DNA of 64,000 nucleotides from an uncultured Pelagibacteraceae bacterium (GTDB lineage: Bacteria > Pseudomonadota > Alphaproteobacteria > Pelagibacterales > Pelagibacteraceae): contig CACLWP010000004.1 in NCBI GenBank assembly GCA_902610675.1, positions 1 through 64,000 on the forward strand. Reading direction: 5' to 3'. Below, in pieces: positions 1 through 12,231 of this stretch (within the stretch, counting starts at the first letter, position 1; every line of letters begins with the position of its first letter). The translations under genes were made by a program, and so were the position numbers. The notes under the pieces are model-generated. The model was not told the origin of the DNA. It saw only the letters and a program-made list of their open reading frames with translations, and did no database searches.

Positions 1-1736
1 TTACAAATGTAAAAAATACGGAGAGTCCAAAATGGCTTAAAGATAAATTGATTTCAATTGGTCAAAAACCAATTTCTGCAATAGTCGATATTACAAATTA
101 TGTGATGTTTGATATAAATCGTCCACTACACGCATATGATGCTGATAAAATTGAAAAAGGTATAATTGTTCGAAACTCTAATGCTGGGGAAGTCTTTACA
201 GCCCTAGATAATAAAAATTATAACCTAGAAAAGGACATGTGTGTTATATGTGATCACAAAGGAATACTGGGATTAGGTGGAATTATTGGTGGCTCTAGAT
301 CAGGGACAGAATTAAATACAAAAAATATACTGCTAGAGTCTGCTTATTTTGATCCAGGATCAATAAGAAATACCTCTAAAAGGTTAAATCTTGATACAGA
401 TGCTAAATTCAGGTTTGAAAGAGGCATTGATCCATTATCAATTGAAATAGGTTTAAATAAAGCAGCTCTATTAATAAAAGAAATTTGTGGTGGAGATATC
501 AGCAAAATAGATATTCAAAAAATTAAGACCTATAAAAATCAAATTATTAAATTTGATACAAATTTATTTGAGAAAATATTAGGTTTCAAAATTTCTATAA
601 AAGAAATGATTAAAATTTTGGAAGATCTTGGTTTTAAAATTAAAAAAGATAAAAAGTATTTGAAATTAACTATTCCTTCTTGGAGACCAGATATTTCGCA
701 AGAAATTGACATTGTTGAGGAGCTAGTAAGAATAAGTGGCTACGATAAAATAGAAACTGTAGATCCCCTTAAACAAAGATCTAGATCTACCTTAACACGA
801 ACTCAAAAGTTGTTTCATTTTTTACAAAGATCAATTGCCTCAAAAGGATATTTAGAGGCAATAACATGGTCATTTACAGACTCAAATTATAACGATAAAT
901 TTAAGGGTAACGAAAAAGAAATTAAAATAGTAAACCCCATAAGTTCTGAATTAGGAGTTTTAAGAAACTCAATATTTTCAAATTTAAGTATGTATATGAG
1001 TAAAAATCTTGATAGAGGTTTTAAAGATATATCAATGTTTGAAATAGGTCCCATCTTTAAAGGTTCTAATCCCGGAGAACAAAGCACTGTAGTTTGTGGT
1101 TTGTCAGCTGGAAAAAAAAATAGACTATCCTGGATTGATAGTGAGAGAAACGTTGACGTATTTGATGTAAAAAGAGATGTGGTTCAAACTTTAGTTGAGG
1201 CTGGTTATGACTCTGATAAATTTTTTATAGATAGAGAGACACCAAATTATTATCATCCTGGTAAATCTGGAAGATTATTTTTAAATAGTGAAAAAAATCA
1301 AATAGCTGCTTATTTTGGGGAAATACATCCTAAAATTTTAAAAGTAATGGATATAAAAACAGTGTCTCTTGTCGGATTTGAAATTTTTTTAGATAATTTA
1401 AAAATATCAAATAAAACATTAAATGATCAAAAAACTAATTTTGTTATTTCAGATTATCAAAAATCTGTGAGAGATTTCGCGTTTATAGTTAAAAAAGACG
1501 TAAGTTCACAAGACCTGATAAATGCAATTTCAATTGTCGATAATAAATTGATTAGCAATATAAGTGTATTTGATGTTTATGAGGGTGATAATGTTGCTGA
1601 GAATCAAAAATCAATTGCAATCAGCGTAACTATCCAATCATCTGAAAAAACATTGAACGACAAAGATCTAGAAAAAATAAACAAATCAATTATTGAGTCA
1701 GTTGAAAATAAAACTGGTGCTAAAATTCGATCCTAA
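1..1736 (+). CDS. pheT: Phenylalanyl-tRNA synthetase beta subunit (5' truncated by window edge)
   Basis: Charges tRNA-Phe with phenylalanine as the beta half of the cytoplasmic alpha2-beta2 enzyme. The frame is open from the left edge; the residues before the first possible start (TTG at 48) already read [16 protein letters not shown], a typical B3-domain opening, so the gene begins outside the window. After the B3 domain ([14 protein letters not shown]) come the B5 region, the catalytic-like core (ERGIDP) and a C-terminal FDX-ACB anticodon-binding domain ([10 protein letters not shown] onward). About 578 residues are present of a protein usually near 800. lepA follows 5 nt after the stop. 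pheS is presumably just upstream but not visible. Confidence 0.95.
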   Translation, partial: TNVKNTESPKWLKDKLISIGQKPISAIVDITNYVMFDINRPLHAYDADKIEKGIIVRNSNAGEVFTALDNKNYNLEKDMCVICDHKGILGLGGIIGGSRSGTELNTKNILLESAYFDPGSIRNTSKRLNLDTDAKFRFERGIDPLSIEIGLNKAALLIKEICGGDISKIDIQKIKTYKNQIIKFDTNLFEKILGFKISIKEMIKILEDLGFKIKKDKKYLKLTIPSWRPDISQEIDIVEELVRISGYDKIETVDPLKQRSRSTLTRTQKLFHFLQRSIASKGYLEAITWSFTDSNYNDKFKGNEKEIKIVNPISSELGVLRNSIFSNLSMYMSKNLDRGFKDISMFEIGPIFKGSNPGEQSTVVCGLSAGKKNRLSWIDSERNVDVFDVKRDVVQTLVEAGYDSDKFFIDRETPNYYHPGKSGRLFLNSEKNQIAAYFGEIHPKILKVMDIKTVSLVGFEIFLDNLKISNKTLNDQKTNFVISDYQKSVRDFAFIVKKDVSSQDLINAISIVDNKLISNISVFDVYEGDNVAENQKSIAISVTIQSSEKTLNDKDLEKINKSIIESVENKTGAKIRS

Positions 1737-1741
1737 CTCAA

Positions 1742-3547
1742 ATGAGCATTATTGATAATATAAGAAATTTTGCAATCATCGCACATATAGACCATGGTAA
1801 GTCAACTATTGCAGATAGAATTATTCATAATTGTGGTGGATTAACGGAAAGAGAGATGAAATCTCAAGTTTTAGACTCAATGGATATAGAAAGAGAGAGG
1901 GGCATCACAATAAAAGCACAAACTGTAAAATTAAACTATAAAGCAAAAAATGGAAAGAATTATATCTTAAATATTATTGACACACCTGGTCATGTTGATT
2001 TCAGTTATGAAGTAAGTAGGTCACTATATGCTTGTGAAGGTTCAATATTGATTGTTGATAGTACGCAGGGTGTAGAGGCTCAAACACTCGCCAATGTTTA
2101 TCAAGCTCTGGATATTAATCATGAAATTATTCCTGTTTTAAATAAGATTGATTTACCAGCATCAGATTTGGAGAGAACTAAAAAACAAATTGAGGATGTG
2201 ATTGGTATTGATACAGAAAATGCAGTGCCTTGTTCTGGTAAAACTGGAGAAGGAGTGGAGGAAATCTTAGAGCAAATTATTAATCGACTACCTGGACCAA
2301 AGGGAAATCTAAACGAAGATTTAAAATGTTTGTTAGTTGATAGTTGGTACGATACCTATCTAGGTGTTGTAATTTTAGTGAGAGTTATTAATGGTAAAAT
2401 TAACAAAAACATGAAGATCAAGATGCTTTCTACTAATCAAGATTATATTGTAGAAAAAGTAGGAGTTTTCACTCCTAAACCTAAAGATATAAACGAATTA
2501 AATTCTGGTGAAATTGGTTTCATAACTACTGGCATAAAGGTTCTGTCAGAAACAAAAGTTGGAGACACTATTTGTGATGCCTCCAAATCTAATATTAAGG
2601 CTTTACCTGGATTTAAGCCAAGTAAGCCAGTAGTATTTTGTGGGTTGTTTCCAGTAGATAGCTCTGAATATCAAAAATTAAAAGATGGTTTAGCAAAATT
2701 ACAATTAAACGACTCTAGTTTTTCTTTTGAGGCTGAATCGTCCTCAGCTTTAGGTTTGGGTTTTAGGTCTGGATTTTTAGGATTACTTCATCTTGAAATC
2801 ATTACTGAAAGACTAGAGAGAGAATTCGATGTGAATTTATTAACCACAACACCAGGAGTAGTATATAAACTTAATCTAAACAGTGGAGAAATTAAAGATT
2901 TACAAAATCCCTCGAGCTTACCAAATCCTACATTAATAAAGTTCATAGAGGAGCCCTGGATCAAAGCTACCATAATAACACCAGATCAATATTTGGGCTC
3001 TATAATAAAATTATGCCAAGACAAAAGGGGAATTCAAATCAATTTAAATTATTCTGGAAATAGAGCCGTCTTAACTTATGAATTACCATTGAATGAGGTG
3101 GTTTTTGATTTTAACGATAGAATTAAATCTATAACAAGTGGTTATGCTAGCTTTGACTATGAAATCATCGGCCACAGAGAGGGTGATTTAGTCAAGCTAA
3201 GTATTTTAGTTAATGGTGAGCCAGTTGATGCTTTAGCCATGATGATACATAAAGATTTTGCTCAAAGGACTGGGAGAGAAGTTTGTGAAAAATTAAAGGA
3301 TTTAATCCCAAGACATAATTTTATGATACCTATTCAAGCAGCAATCGGAGGTAAGATAATTGCTAGGGAAACAATTAAGGGATTTAAAAAGGACGTCTTG
3401 ACAAAAATTCATGGTGGTGGTGCTACCGATAGAAAAAGAAAACTATTAGAGAAACAGAAAAAAGGTAAAGCTAGATCCAAACAATTTGGTAAAGTAGAAA
3501 TTCCACAAGAGGCTTTTATTGGAGTATTAAAAATACAAAAAGAATAA
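1742..3547 (+). CDS. lepA: Elongation factor 4 (back-translocating GTPase LepA)
   Basis: Ribosome-bound translational GTPase that helps stalled or mistranslocated ribosomes. G1 is AHIDHGKST (residues 14-22), G3 is DTPGH (80-84) and G4 is NKID (134-137). The EF-G-like domains follow, then the LepA-specific C-terminal domain rich in Lys and Arg ([20 protein letters not shown]). The length of 601 residues is normal for the family. The start lies 5 nt after the pheT stop, so the two are probably co-transcribed. Nothing looks damaged. Confidence 0.97.
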   Translation: MSIIDNIRNFAIIAHIDHGKSTIADRIIHNCGGLTEREMKSQVLDSMDIERERGITIKAQTVKLNYKAKNGKNYILNIIDTPGHVDFSYEVSRSLYACEGSILIVDSTQGVEAQTLANVYQALDINHEIIPVLNKIDLPASDLERTKKQIEDVIGIDTENAVPCSGKTGEGVEEILEQIINRLPGPKGNLNEDLKCLLVDSWYDTYLGVVILVRVINGKINKNMKIKMLSTNQDYIVEKVGVFTPKPKDINELNSGEIGFITTGIKVLSETKVGDTICDASKSNIKALPGFKPSKPVVFCGLFPVDSSEYQKLKDGLAKLQLNDSSFSFEAESSSALGLGFRSGFLGLLHLEIITERLEREFDVNLLTTTPGVVYKLNLNSGEIKDLQNPSSLPNPTLIKFIEEPWIKATIITPDQYLGSIIKLCQDKRGIQINLNYSGNRAVLTYELPLNEVVFDFNDRIKSITSGYASFDYEIIGHREGDLVKLSILVNGEPVDALAMMIHKDFAQRTGREVCEKLKDLIPRHNFMIPIQAAIGGKIIARETIKGFKKDVLTKIHGGGATDRKRKLLEKQKKGKARSKQFGKVEIPQEAFIGVLKIQKE

Positions 3548-3558
3548 ATTATTTTTTG

Positions 3559-4374
3559 ATGTCAAAAAACAAAATTTTAGATTGCATCACCTTTTTTGAT
3601 AATAATTTTATGTTTGAACTAAGGTATAATATATTATTCAATGATGTAGATTATTTTGTAATTTGTGAGTCTAAATTTGATCATAAAGGCAAAGAAAAGA
3701 AAAAAAATTTTGTTTGGAAAGATTATTATGATACAAAAAAAATAAAATATTTTTTATTAGAACAACCTTTTCCAATAAATACAAATAGATGGGAAAATCA
3801 AGCAATACAAAGAGAATTTCTACTTTCCAAAACAAATTTTGCCAATCCTGATGATTACATTTTTTTTTCAGATCCGGATGAAATAATTAAGCCAGATTTA
3901 TTGAAAGATTTTAAATTAAAAAAAAAATATGGAATTTTTTTACAAAAATGTTTCAATTATAAGTTTAATATTTTTAATCCCTACGAGTCACCATGGGAAG
4001 GAACAAGAGTTTGCAAAAAAAAAAATTTAAAGTCAATAGATTTTATGAGACAAAAAATTAAAACAAAAAATCTAAAGTACAATTTTTTAAGATTTGATAA
4101 AGAAAAAAATATTGAAATATTTAAAAATGCTGGATGGCATTTTAACAACATAATGTCTGCAACAGAAATATCTATAAAATTAAAAACTTTTGCTCACTTG
4201 GAATTTTCTGACGAGAAATATAGTTCTGAGGAAATCATAAAAAAAAAGATATCAAATAAAGAAGATCTTTTTGGCAGAGGTCATAAATATGAAGTTGTAA
4301 AACTGGATCAAGATTTTCCAGAATATATTCTTAATAATATTGAAAAGTATCATGATTTTATTATTAAAACTTAA
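3559..4374 (+). CDS. Glycosyltransferase family 17-like protein
   Basis: Resembles the GT17 family (named for beta-1,4-mannosyl-glycoprotein N-acetylglucosaminyltransferase). Bacterial members probably add a sugar to a surface glycan; donor and acceptor are unknown. Visible family features are the start [10 protein letters not shown], then FELRYNIL, the [10 protein letters not shown] block, and the acidic DPDE at residues 105-108, probably the metal/nucleotide-sugar site. I chose ATG 3559 over the TTG one codon upstream, giving 271 residues. It sits 11 nt after lepA and ends 2 nt before tRNA-Ser, between genes that are otherwise housekeeping. The sequence is very A-rich, with an 11-A run at 4015-4025. 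It reads as an accessory gene inserted beside the tRNA. Confidence 0.75.
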   Translation: MSKNKILDCITFFDNNFMFELRYNILFNDVDYFVICESKFDHKGKEKKKNFVWKDYYDTKKIKYFLLEQPFPINTNRWENQAIQREFLLSKTNFANPDDYIFFSDPDEIIKPDLLKDFKLKKKYGIFLQKCFNYKFNIFNPYESPWEGTRVCKKKNLKSIDFMRQKIKTKNLKYNFLRFDKEKNIEIFKNAGWHFNNIMSATEISIKLKTFAHLEFSDEKYSSEEIIKKKISNKEDLFGRGHKYEVVKLDQDFPEYILNNIEKYHDFIIKT

Positions 4375-4376
4375 TT

Positions 4377-4466
4377 GGAGAGGTGGCCGAGTGGTTGAAG
4401 GCGCACGCTTGGAAAGCGTGTAAAGGGGAAACTCTTTCATGGGTTCGAATCCCATTCTCTCCGCCA
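4377..4466 (+). tRNA. tRNA-Ser(GGA)
   Basis: Ninety nucleotides including an encoded CCA. The acceptor stem pairs GGAGAGG with TCTCTCC, followed by G73. The anticodon stem CACGC/GCGTG carries loop TTGGAAA, with anticodon GGA at 4411-4413. There is a long class II variable arm and a canonical TTCGAAT T-loop. It lies tightly between the GT17 gene (2 nt upstream) and the FkbM gene (16 nt downstream). Confidence 0.96.
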
Positions 4467-4482
4467 TTTAAAAATTTTTCGT

Positions 4483-5166
4483 ATGATTAAAAAATATATA
4501 AATAGAAATAATATATTTTATAAACCCTATTTATTTTTTAGAATATTTTGGTTAGAAAAATTTTTTTTTAAAAAAAAAAGTTACTCTCAATGTGGAGAGG
4601 ATATATTTATTATGGAATTTTTTAAAGATAAAATTACCAAAGGTACTTATGTAGATATTGGTGCATTTAATCCAATAAAGTTTAATAATACTTACTTACT
4701 TCATAAAAAAGGATGGAAAGGTATCAACATAGATTTAAATCAAACATCTATTGATATGTTTAACATTTTAAGACCTAATGACAAAAATATTTGTGCAGCT
4801 ATTAGTGATAAAATTGAAAAGGTCGAAGTTTATATAGAAAATTTATTTAGTCCGTTAAATACAATATCTACAGATCGAATAAAATTATTTTATAATAACA
4901 AGCAAAAAAAAAAAACTTACCACGTTGAAACTAAAACAATAGATACTCTAATTAATCATAAATTTGATTTCTTAAATATAGATATAGAGGGATTTGATAT
5001 AAAAGTGCTTAAATCAATAAATTTAAAATTTTATAATCCTAGACTTATATGTATCGAGATTTTAAATCCAAAAAACGAGATAGAACTGAGTAATCATTTG
5101 AGGAAGTATGGGTACTTTTTTGAAAAAAAAATGGGGCCGAGTTATCTTTTTTCGAATAAATCTTAA
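4483..5166 (+). CDS. FkbM family SAM-dependent methyltransferase
   Basis: Probably O-methylates a sugar or other surface substrate with S-adenosylmethionine; the actual substrate is unknown. A basic hydrophobic N-terminus is followed by SQCGEDIFI (about residues 35-43), the SAM-binding motif YVDIGAFNP (about 57-65), GWKGINID, and the late [14 protein letters not shown] block typical of FkbM (Methyltransf_21) proteins. At 227 residues it is family-sized. It follows tRNA-Ser by 16 nt. With the GT17 gene it forms a small glycan-modification pair interrupted by the tRNA. It is very AT-rich, with 10-A and 12-A runs (4570-4579, 4904-4915). Confidence 0.85.
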   Translation: MIKKYINRNNIFYKPYLFFRIFWLEKFFFKKKSYSQCGEDIFIMEFFKDKITKGTYVDIGAFNPIKFNNTYLLHKKGWKGINIDLNQTSIDMFNILRPNDKNICAAISDKIEKVEVYIENLFSPLNTISTDRIKLFYNNKQKKKTYHVETKTIDTLINHKFDFLNIDIEGFDIKVLKSINLKFYNPRLICIEILNPKNEIELSNHLRKYGYFFEKKMGPSYLFSNKS

Positions 5167-5310
5167 ATACCATTTGTATAAAAACAATGTCTAAAAAAGC
5201 TAGAAAAGTGATGAAAATCAGGGCTCATTTAACCAAATAATTTAAAACTATTCATTATAAATCAACAAATAAATTAAAAAAATGATATGATTTCATTTTC
5301 CTAAATTTAA

Positions 5311-7377
<2,067 letters not shown>

Positions 7378-7380
7378 ACC

Positions 7381-8661
7381 ATGAAGTTTTTTGAAACTTC
7401 AAAATTTCATACTTTAAAAAAATCTACATATATTTCTTTAAGATGGATAGGTATAATTGGGCAATTAATCTCAGTATATATTGTTTATTTTTTTTTCAAT
7501 TTCGATTTTAATTTTATTTTATCAAATATAGTCATCTTTCTCGGGATCTTAAGTAATTTTTATTTGATCTTAATTTACGACAAAACCCAACTTTCTGATA
7601 GATCTGCGCTAATTTTTTTAATGATTGATATATTTCAATTAGGTTTACTAATATATCTTACAGGAGGTATCGTAAATCCTTTTGTTATTTTTTTATTAAT
7701 TCCCAGTGTTTTTGCATCATCAAACTTAGGCATTAGAACTAATTTATTTCTTGTTGTTACAACAATATTAATGATTATTTTTTTAACATTTTATGCTGAG
7801 GATTTACCTGCTCCATTAAATAATCATTTTTATGTTGATCCTTATTATTATTATTCAATTCCAGCTGCTTTAATAATCGCTTTAATTTTTTTAAATTACT
7901 TTGCGATAGTATTTGGTTCAGAGTCCAGAAAAAGAAAGGAAGCTTTAAGTAAAATGGAGGAAATAATGGCTCAAGAACATGAGATGTTATCTTTAGGGGG
8001 TCAAGCAGCTGCAGCAGCACATTCTCTTGGAACTCCATTATCTACGATTAAAATTATCTCACAAGAGCTAAAAGATCAGTTAAGGGACCGATCAGAATTG
8101 ACTTCTGATTTAGAATTATTATCAAGTCAAGTTGAGAGATGTAATCAAATTTTAAAAAGATTATCTTTAAACCCAATTGAAGAAGATGATTTTATAGATG
8201 AAGATTTAAGTTTAAAAAAATATATTTATCAAATTGTTAACTCATTTCAAGAAACAAGTAATAAAAAATTTATTCTAAATTTTGACCAAGATTCAAGTCC
8301 CAGAAAAATTCCAAAATCTATAGAAATAATATACGGATTAAGAAATTTTATTGGAAATGCAAATAAATTTGCTAAAGAAAAAATATTCATAACTTTAAAA
8401 AGTAATAATGACTACACCGAAATTACTATTGAAGATGATGGTAAAGGATATCCAGGTGAAATATTATCAAAAATAGGTGAACCTTATTTAGGATCACTTA
8501 AAAATAAAGATAAGACTCAATCTGGTTTAGGTTTAGGAATATTTATAGGTAAAAATTTACTTGAAAAAAATTTTGCTTCTTTAAATTGTCAAAATTCCAA
8601 AACGAGGACTGGAGCGGAGGTAAATATAAGATGGAAAAATCAAGATCTAGAAAAAATTTAG
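7381..8661 (+). CDS. regB: Redox-sensing histidine kinase, RegB/PrrB/ActS family
   Basis: Membrane sensor kinase that in this family reads quinone-pool redox state and phosphorylates RegA/PrrA. About six transmembrane segments fill residues 20-180 and include the quinone-binding signature GGIVNPF (GGxxNPF). The H-box is [16 protein letters not shown] with His214. Cys254, exactly 40 residues later, matches the spacing of the redox-active cysteine known in Rhodobacter RegB (His225/Cys265). The HATPase domain has GNANKFA, DDGKGYP and [13 protein letters not shown]. The usual Glu after the H-box His is Ser here. It follows gyrB by 3 nt; its response regulator is not adjacent. The stop overlaps the cobT stop by 4 nt. 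Confidence 0.85.
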   Translation: MKFFETSKFHTLKKSTYISLRWIGIIGQLISVYIVYFFFNFDFNFILSNIVIFLGILSNFYLILIYDKTQLSDRSALIFLMIDIFQLGLLIYLTGGIVNPFVIFLLIPSVFASSNLGIRTNLFLVVTTILMIIFLTFYAEDLPAPLNNHFYVDPYYYYSIPAALIIALIFLNYFAIVFGSESRKRKEALSKMEEIMAQEHEMLSLGGQAAAAAHSLGTPLSTIKIISQELKDQLRDRSELTSDLELLSSQVERCNQILKRLSLNPIEEDDFIDEDLSLKKYIYQIVNSFQETSNKKFILNFDQDSSPRKIPKSIEIIYGLRNFIGNANKFAKEKIFITLKSNNDYTEITIEDDGKGYPGEILSKIGEPYLGSLKNKDKTQSGLGLGIFIGKNLLEKNFASLNCQNSKTRTGAEVNIRWKNQDLEKI

Positions 8662-10457
8662 TGTACTTTTATTTTTTTATCAAATAATGAGCTCAATTGA
8701 GAAATCATTACATCTCCAAGCTCATTTACATCGGTGATTTTAATTGCTCTTTTATAATATCTCGAAACATCATGACCAATTCCTATAGCTAAAATTTCTA
8801 TTTCAGATTTATCTTCTATAAATTTAACCATTTTTTTCAAATGTTTCTCTAAAAAATCTCCAGAATTTACTGATAAAGTTGAGTCATCAACAGGTGCACC
8901 ATCTGAAATTACCATCAAAATTTTTCTTTCTTCTTTTCTTTTTTTAATTCTATTGAACGCCCAAGTTATAGCCTCACCATCTATATTTTCTTTGAGCAAA
9001 CCCTCTTTTAACATTAGTCCAAGGTTATCTTTAGCTTGCCTCCAATGTGTATCGGCTTCTTTATAAATAATATGTCTTAAATCATTTAACCTTCCAGGTG
9101 TCTTAGGTTTATTTTTTTTATTCCATAACTCTCTACTTTGGCCACCTTTCCAATTTTTTGTTGTGAAACCTAATATCTCTACTTTCACTGAGCAACGCTC
9201 TAGCGTTCTAGAGAGAATATCTGCACAAATAGCTGCGATTGTAATTGGTCTACCTCTCATTGAACCTGAGTTATCAATTAGTAGTGTAACTACAGTGTCC
9301 TTGAAGTCCAAATCTTTTTCTTTTTTAAAAGATAAAGAATTATATGGATCCATTATAACTCTTGGTAACTTAGAGCTATCAAGTAATCCCTCCTCTAAAT
9401 CAAACTCCCAAGCTCTATTTTGTTTTGCTAATAATTGTCTCTGGAGTTTATTAGCGAGTTTTGTGATAACGTCCTGAAAACCAGTTAGTTGTTGATCTAA
9501 TGTTTTTCGAAGTTTAAGTGCTTCATCAGCATTTTCGAGATTTTGAGCTTTTGTAATTTCATCGAATTGTGGTGTAAAAATTTTATATTCTACATTTAAA
9601 TCTTTTGAATTTTTCTTTTGAATAACTTGTTCAGAATTTTGTTCATCCGAATCTGAATCTAAAATCTGTTCATCTAATTCGTACTCATTAATATTGTAAT
9701 CTGAGTCAAAACTTGCATCTGTTTTATCTTGTTTGTCAGGATCTTTTCTATCTTTATCCTCACTTTCATCATTTTCACTCGACTGGTTTTCTTGACTATC
9801 CTCCTGACTTTCATCTTTTTTTTCCTCAACTTCTTCAGATTGAAAAATATTCATTTCTTGTAGTATCTGGGAAAACTTGGAACTATAAATATTTTGATTT
9901 TCTAAATTTTTTTGAAAAAATTCTATATGTTCAAAAATTGATTTGTCAAAATCACTTTCCCATAAGTCTAACATCTTTGATGTTAAAGAATTCAATTTGA
10001 TATTGTGAAAATTTTTTAACATATATAACTCAAAAGCCTCAATTACAGGCACATCGTCTTTGGATTTAATTTGATCTTTTCTCTTATGGTTAATCATTTG
10101 AATATAGTTAGCTCTTAAATTTTTATCTATTCCCTTTAACATTTTAGATCCCAACTTCTCGCATCTTATTTTTTCTGTGATTGTATAAAGTGATTTACAT
10201 GAGGAACTAGAAGGTAAATTTTTCTTAAATATATACTCACTAGAAAATTTTTTTTTGAGGGCTTTTGAGTCTGTCTCCGCTCTCGCTTTAATAAAATCAT
10301 TTTTTGAATTTAAATTGTCTAATTCAATTAAATCTTGTTTTTCAGAATTTTTAATATTTTTTTTGGGATTGATATCCAAATCATCTGAAATTACTCTTGC
10401 TGTAGATGAAAGAGCCTGTCTAAGCTTTTCTTTTAAACTCTCAGTCTTATTATTCAT
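8658..10457 (-). CDS. cobT: CobT-like VWA-domain protein (cobaltochelatase subunit family)
   Basis: In aerobic cobalamin synthesis CobT works with the AAA+ ATPase CobS and with CobN to insert cobalt. This protein has a helical N-terminus, a strongly acidic low-complexity stretch near residues 205-280, then a VWA domain with an intact MIDAS, DNSGS at residues 395-399, and the later [10 protein letters not shown]. The length (599 residues) is normal. Its start abuts cobS with a 1-nt overlap, as in other Alphaproteobacteria. No cobN or other corrin genes lie in the window, and SAR11 bacteria are not known to make cobalamin, so the cobalt role is doubtful. A general MoxR/VWA-type remodelling role is an alternative. 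Confidence 0.85.
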   Translation of the reverse strand: MNNKTESLKEKLRQALSSTARVISDDLDINPKKNIKNSEKQDLIELDNLNSKNDFIKARAETDSKALKKKFSSEYIFKKNLPSSSSCKSLYTITEKIRCEKLGSKMLKGIDKNLRANYIQMINHKRKDQIKSKDDVPVIEAFELYMLKNFHNIKLNSLTSKMLDLWESDFDKSIFEHIEFFQKNLENQNIYSSKFSQILQEMNIFQSEEVEEKKDESQEDSQENQSSENDESEDKDRKDPDKQDKTDASFDSDYNINEYELDEQILDSDSDEQNSEQVIQKKNSKDLNVEYKIFTPQFDEITKAQNLENADEALKLRKTLDQQLTGFQDVITKLANKLQRQLLAKQNRAWEFDLEEGLLDSSKLPRVIMDPYNSLSFKKEKDLDFKDTVVTLLIDNSGSMRGRPITIAAICADILSRTLERCSVKVEILGFTTKNWKGGQSRELWNKKNKPKTPGRLNDLRHIIYKEADTHWRQAKDNLGLMLKEGLLKENIDGEAITWAFNRIKKRKEERKILMVISDGAPVDDSTLSVNSGDFLEKHLKKMVKFIEDKSEIEILAIGIGHDVSRYYKRAIKITDVNELGDVMISQLSSLFDKKIKVH

Positions 10458-11431
10458 TAAATTTGAATATTTAACAAGGACTCTGGTAATTCCTCACCAA
10501 AACACCTTTGGTAATACTCCGCGATTATATTTTTTTCAATTTGATCACACTTATTTAAAAACGTCACTCTGAAAGCGTAACCTGTATCTTTAAAAATTTC
10601 TGCATTTTCTGCCCAGTGTAAAACTGTTCGTGGACTCATTACTGTTGATATATCACCAGCTATAAATCCTTTTCTAGTTAATGATGCAACTTTGATCATA
10701 TTAGAAACTTTTTCTTTTCCTTTTGTATTATTTAATTCTTTATTTTTTGCTAAGATAATTTCCATTTCTTTATCTAGACTAAGATAATTTAAAGATGTAA
10801 CAATATTCCATCTATCCATTTGTCCTTGATTTATTTGCTGGGTTCCATGGTAAAGTCCTGTTGTATCTCCTAAACCAACAGTATTAGAGGTCGCAAATAA
10901 TCTAAAAAATTTATTTTGTTTAATCACTTTATTTTTATCCAAAAGAGTAAAATTACCATCTGACTCAAGTACTCTCTGGATAACAAACATTACATCAGGT
11001 CTTCCTGCATCATACTCATCAAATACTAAAGCAACAGGATTTTGTATAGACCAAGGCAAAATCCCCTCATTAAATTGTGTAACTTGCTTATCATCTTTTA
11101 AAACAATCGCATCCTTACCTATCAAATCTATACGACTTATATGACTGTCTAAATTAACTCTGATGCAAGGCCAATTTAACCTCGCAGCAATTTGTTCTAT
11201 GTGAGTAGATTTTCCTGTTCCGTGATAACCTTGAACTAGAACTCTTTTGTTGAAAGCAAAACCAGAGATTATAGCTAAAGTAGTATCGCGATCAAATTTA
11301 TAGTTTTTATCTATTTCTGGCACATACTCGCTTTTTTTAGAAAATGCATCAACTTCCATATTAGTATCGATCCCAAAAGTCTGTTTTATTGAGAGTTTTA
11401 TGTCAGGTAGATTGTTAATATTTGGTGTCAA
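10457..11431 (-). CDS. cobS: CobS-like AAA+ ATPase (cobaltochelatase subunit family)
   Basis: AAA+ ATPase partner of CobT. Walker A is GYHGTGKST at residues 68-76 and Walker B is ALVFDEYD (Asp138, Glu139). [19 protein letters not shown] is a family signature. At 324 residues it has full family length. It overlaps the upstream J-protein gene by 17 nt and the cobT start by 1 nt, so all three are one transcript. The ATPase motifs look intact, so the protein should be active. Whether it serves a chelatase without cobN nearby cannot be told from this window. Confidence 0.87.
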   Translation of the reverse strand: MTPNINNLPDIKLSIKQTFGIDTNMEVDAFSKKSEYVPEIDKNYKFDRDTTLAIISGFAFNKRVLVQGYHGTGKSTHIEQIAARLNWPCIRVNLDSHISRIDLIGKDAIVLKDDKQVTQFNEGILPWSIQNPVALVFDEYDAGRPDVMFVIQRVLESDGNFTLLDKNKVIKQNKFFRLFATSNTVGLGDTTGLYHGTQQINQGQMDRWNIVTSLNYLSLDKEMEIILAKNKELNNTKGKEKVSNMIKVASLTRKGFIAGDISTVMSPRTVLHWAENAEIFKDTGYAFRVTFLNKCDQIEKNIIAEYYQRCFGEELPESLLNIQI

Positions 11432-11954
11432 TTTTTTTCTCTTCTCTATAAGTGATTTTTAGTTGAGTGTAAGCCAAAGTTATTGATTTAAGTTTTTCTT
11501 CAAATTTTTTATTCCCGGAATTCATATCAGGGTGAAATTTTTTAACAAGTGTTTTAAATTTATTGTAAATTTTTTCCCATTTTGATCCTACCGAAATACC
11601 TAATATTTCAAATGCTTTTATGTCTTTGTTATTATATCTAAATTGTCCCATGTGATTGAAATCACTCTTTAACTTTTCTTTGTCAAGTTCGTCTCGTAAG
11701 GTATTATTCCATAAGATTTTAAAAAAATTATCTGAAGAAGTAAAACTTTGAGTAGGCTTATGCCAAACCATGTCTGATTTCAAAAAATTAATTACTTGAT
11801 CATCATTCATATCTGAAAAATAATTCCAATTCTTATTAAATTCTTTGACATGATTTAAACATAATAATCTAAATTTTTTACTATTATCTTTTTCAATTGG
11901 TGCTTTATATTCACCAATTTCATTGCAATTATTCCAGTCACAGATATTTTTCAT
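11415..11954 (-). CDS. J-domain protein of the alphaproteobacterial cobS-linked family
   Basis: Co-chaperone-like protein with an unusual layout: the J-domain is at the C-terminus (about residues 113-170), with HPD at 141-143 and the helix [20 protein letters not shown] before it. The N-terminal half has a Cys/His pattern (Cys5, Cys10, Cys32, His35) that may bind a metal. This protein class commonly precedes cobS in Alphaproteobacteria and probably delivers substrates to DnaK. Its start codon is part of the 18-bp palindrome shared with bolA, so its mRNA may be leaderless. Confidence 0.8.
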   Translation of the reverse strand: MKNICDWNNCNEIGEYKAPIEKDNSKKFRLLCLNHVKEFNKNWNYFSDMNDDQVINFLKSDMVWHKPTQSFTSSDNFFKILWNNTLRDELDKEKLKSDFNHMGQFRYNNKDIKAFEILGISVGSKWEKIYNKFKTLVKKFHPDMNSGNKKFEEKLKSITLAYTQLKITYREEKKIDTKY

Positions 11955-11970
11955 GATATAATTATATCAT
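11953..11970. promoter_or_regulatory. 18-bp perfect palindrome forming a bidirectional -10 element
   Basis: The whole spacer between the divergent J-protein and bolA genes belongs to one perfect palindrome, ATGATATAATTATATCAT. It contains TATAAT on the plus strand (11957-11962) and, by symmetry, TATAAT on the minus strand (11966-11961). With a normal -10 to start distance, transcripts would begin at or within a few bases of each ATG, making both mRNAs leaderless or nearly so. A dimeric repressor site is an alternative reading. Inference from sequence only. Confidence 0.55.
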
Positions 11971-12231
11971 ATGAATATAGATAAATTAATTGCAAACGTA
12001 AAAAAAAAAATAAAGAAAAATATTGAGATTGAAAATATTTTAATAGAAGATAAAACGTTTTTGCATAAAAATCATCCAACACATGAAAATAATAAATTTC
12101 ACCTTAAAATAAGCATCGAATCAAATGAGCTTAAAAAATTAAATAAAATTGAAAGTAATAAAAAAATTTATAAATTATTAGATGAAGAATTAAAAAAACA
12201 TATTCACTCTTTACAAATTTTGATTAATTAA
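11971..12231 (+). CDS. bolA: BolA family protein
   Basis: Small BolA/IbaG-type protein of 86 residues. In this family such proteins partner monothiol glutaredoxins in Fe-S cluster and stress biology, or bind DNA. The THENNKFHLKISI block and the C-terminal LDEELKKHIHSLQI fit the class II KH-like fold with its conserved terminal His. It is divergent from the J-protein/cobS/cobT operon across only 16 bp, an arrangement also seen in other Alphaproteobacteria. The 3' end overlaps the aroB stop by 21 nt. Confidence 0.85.
   Translation: MNIDKLIANVKKKIKKNIEIENILIEDKTFLHKNHPTHENNKFHLKISIESNELKKLNKIESNKKIYKLLDEELKKHIHSLQILIN

Noticed and set aside
4015-4915. Long A runs (11, 10 and 12) in the GT17 and FkbM genes as phase-variation switches
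   Set aside because: Equally long tracts occur in housekeeping genes here (rpsA at 43706-43717, lptB near 47566), so they reflect base composition.
5187-5240. A 17-codon basic frame (MSKKARKVMKIRAHLTK) between the FkbM gene and gyrB
   Set aside because: No convincing ribosome-binding site and too short to separate from chance in this 147-bp gap; not listed as a gene.
7775-8038. 87-codon minus-strand frame inside regB
   Set aside because: Antisense shadow of the TM-rich part of regB; no motif.
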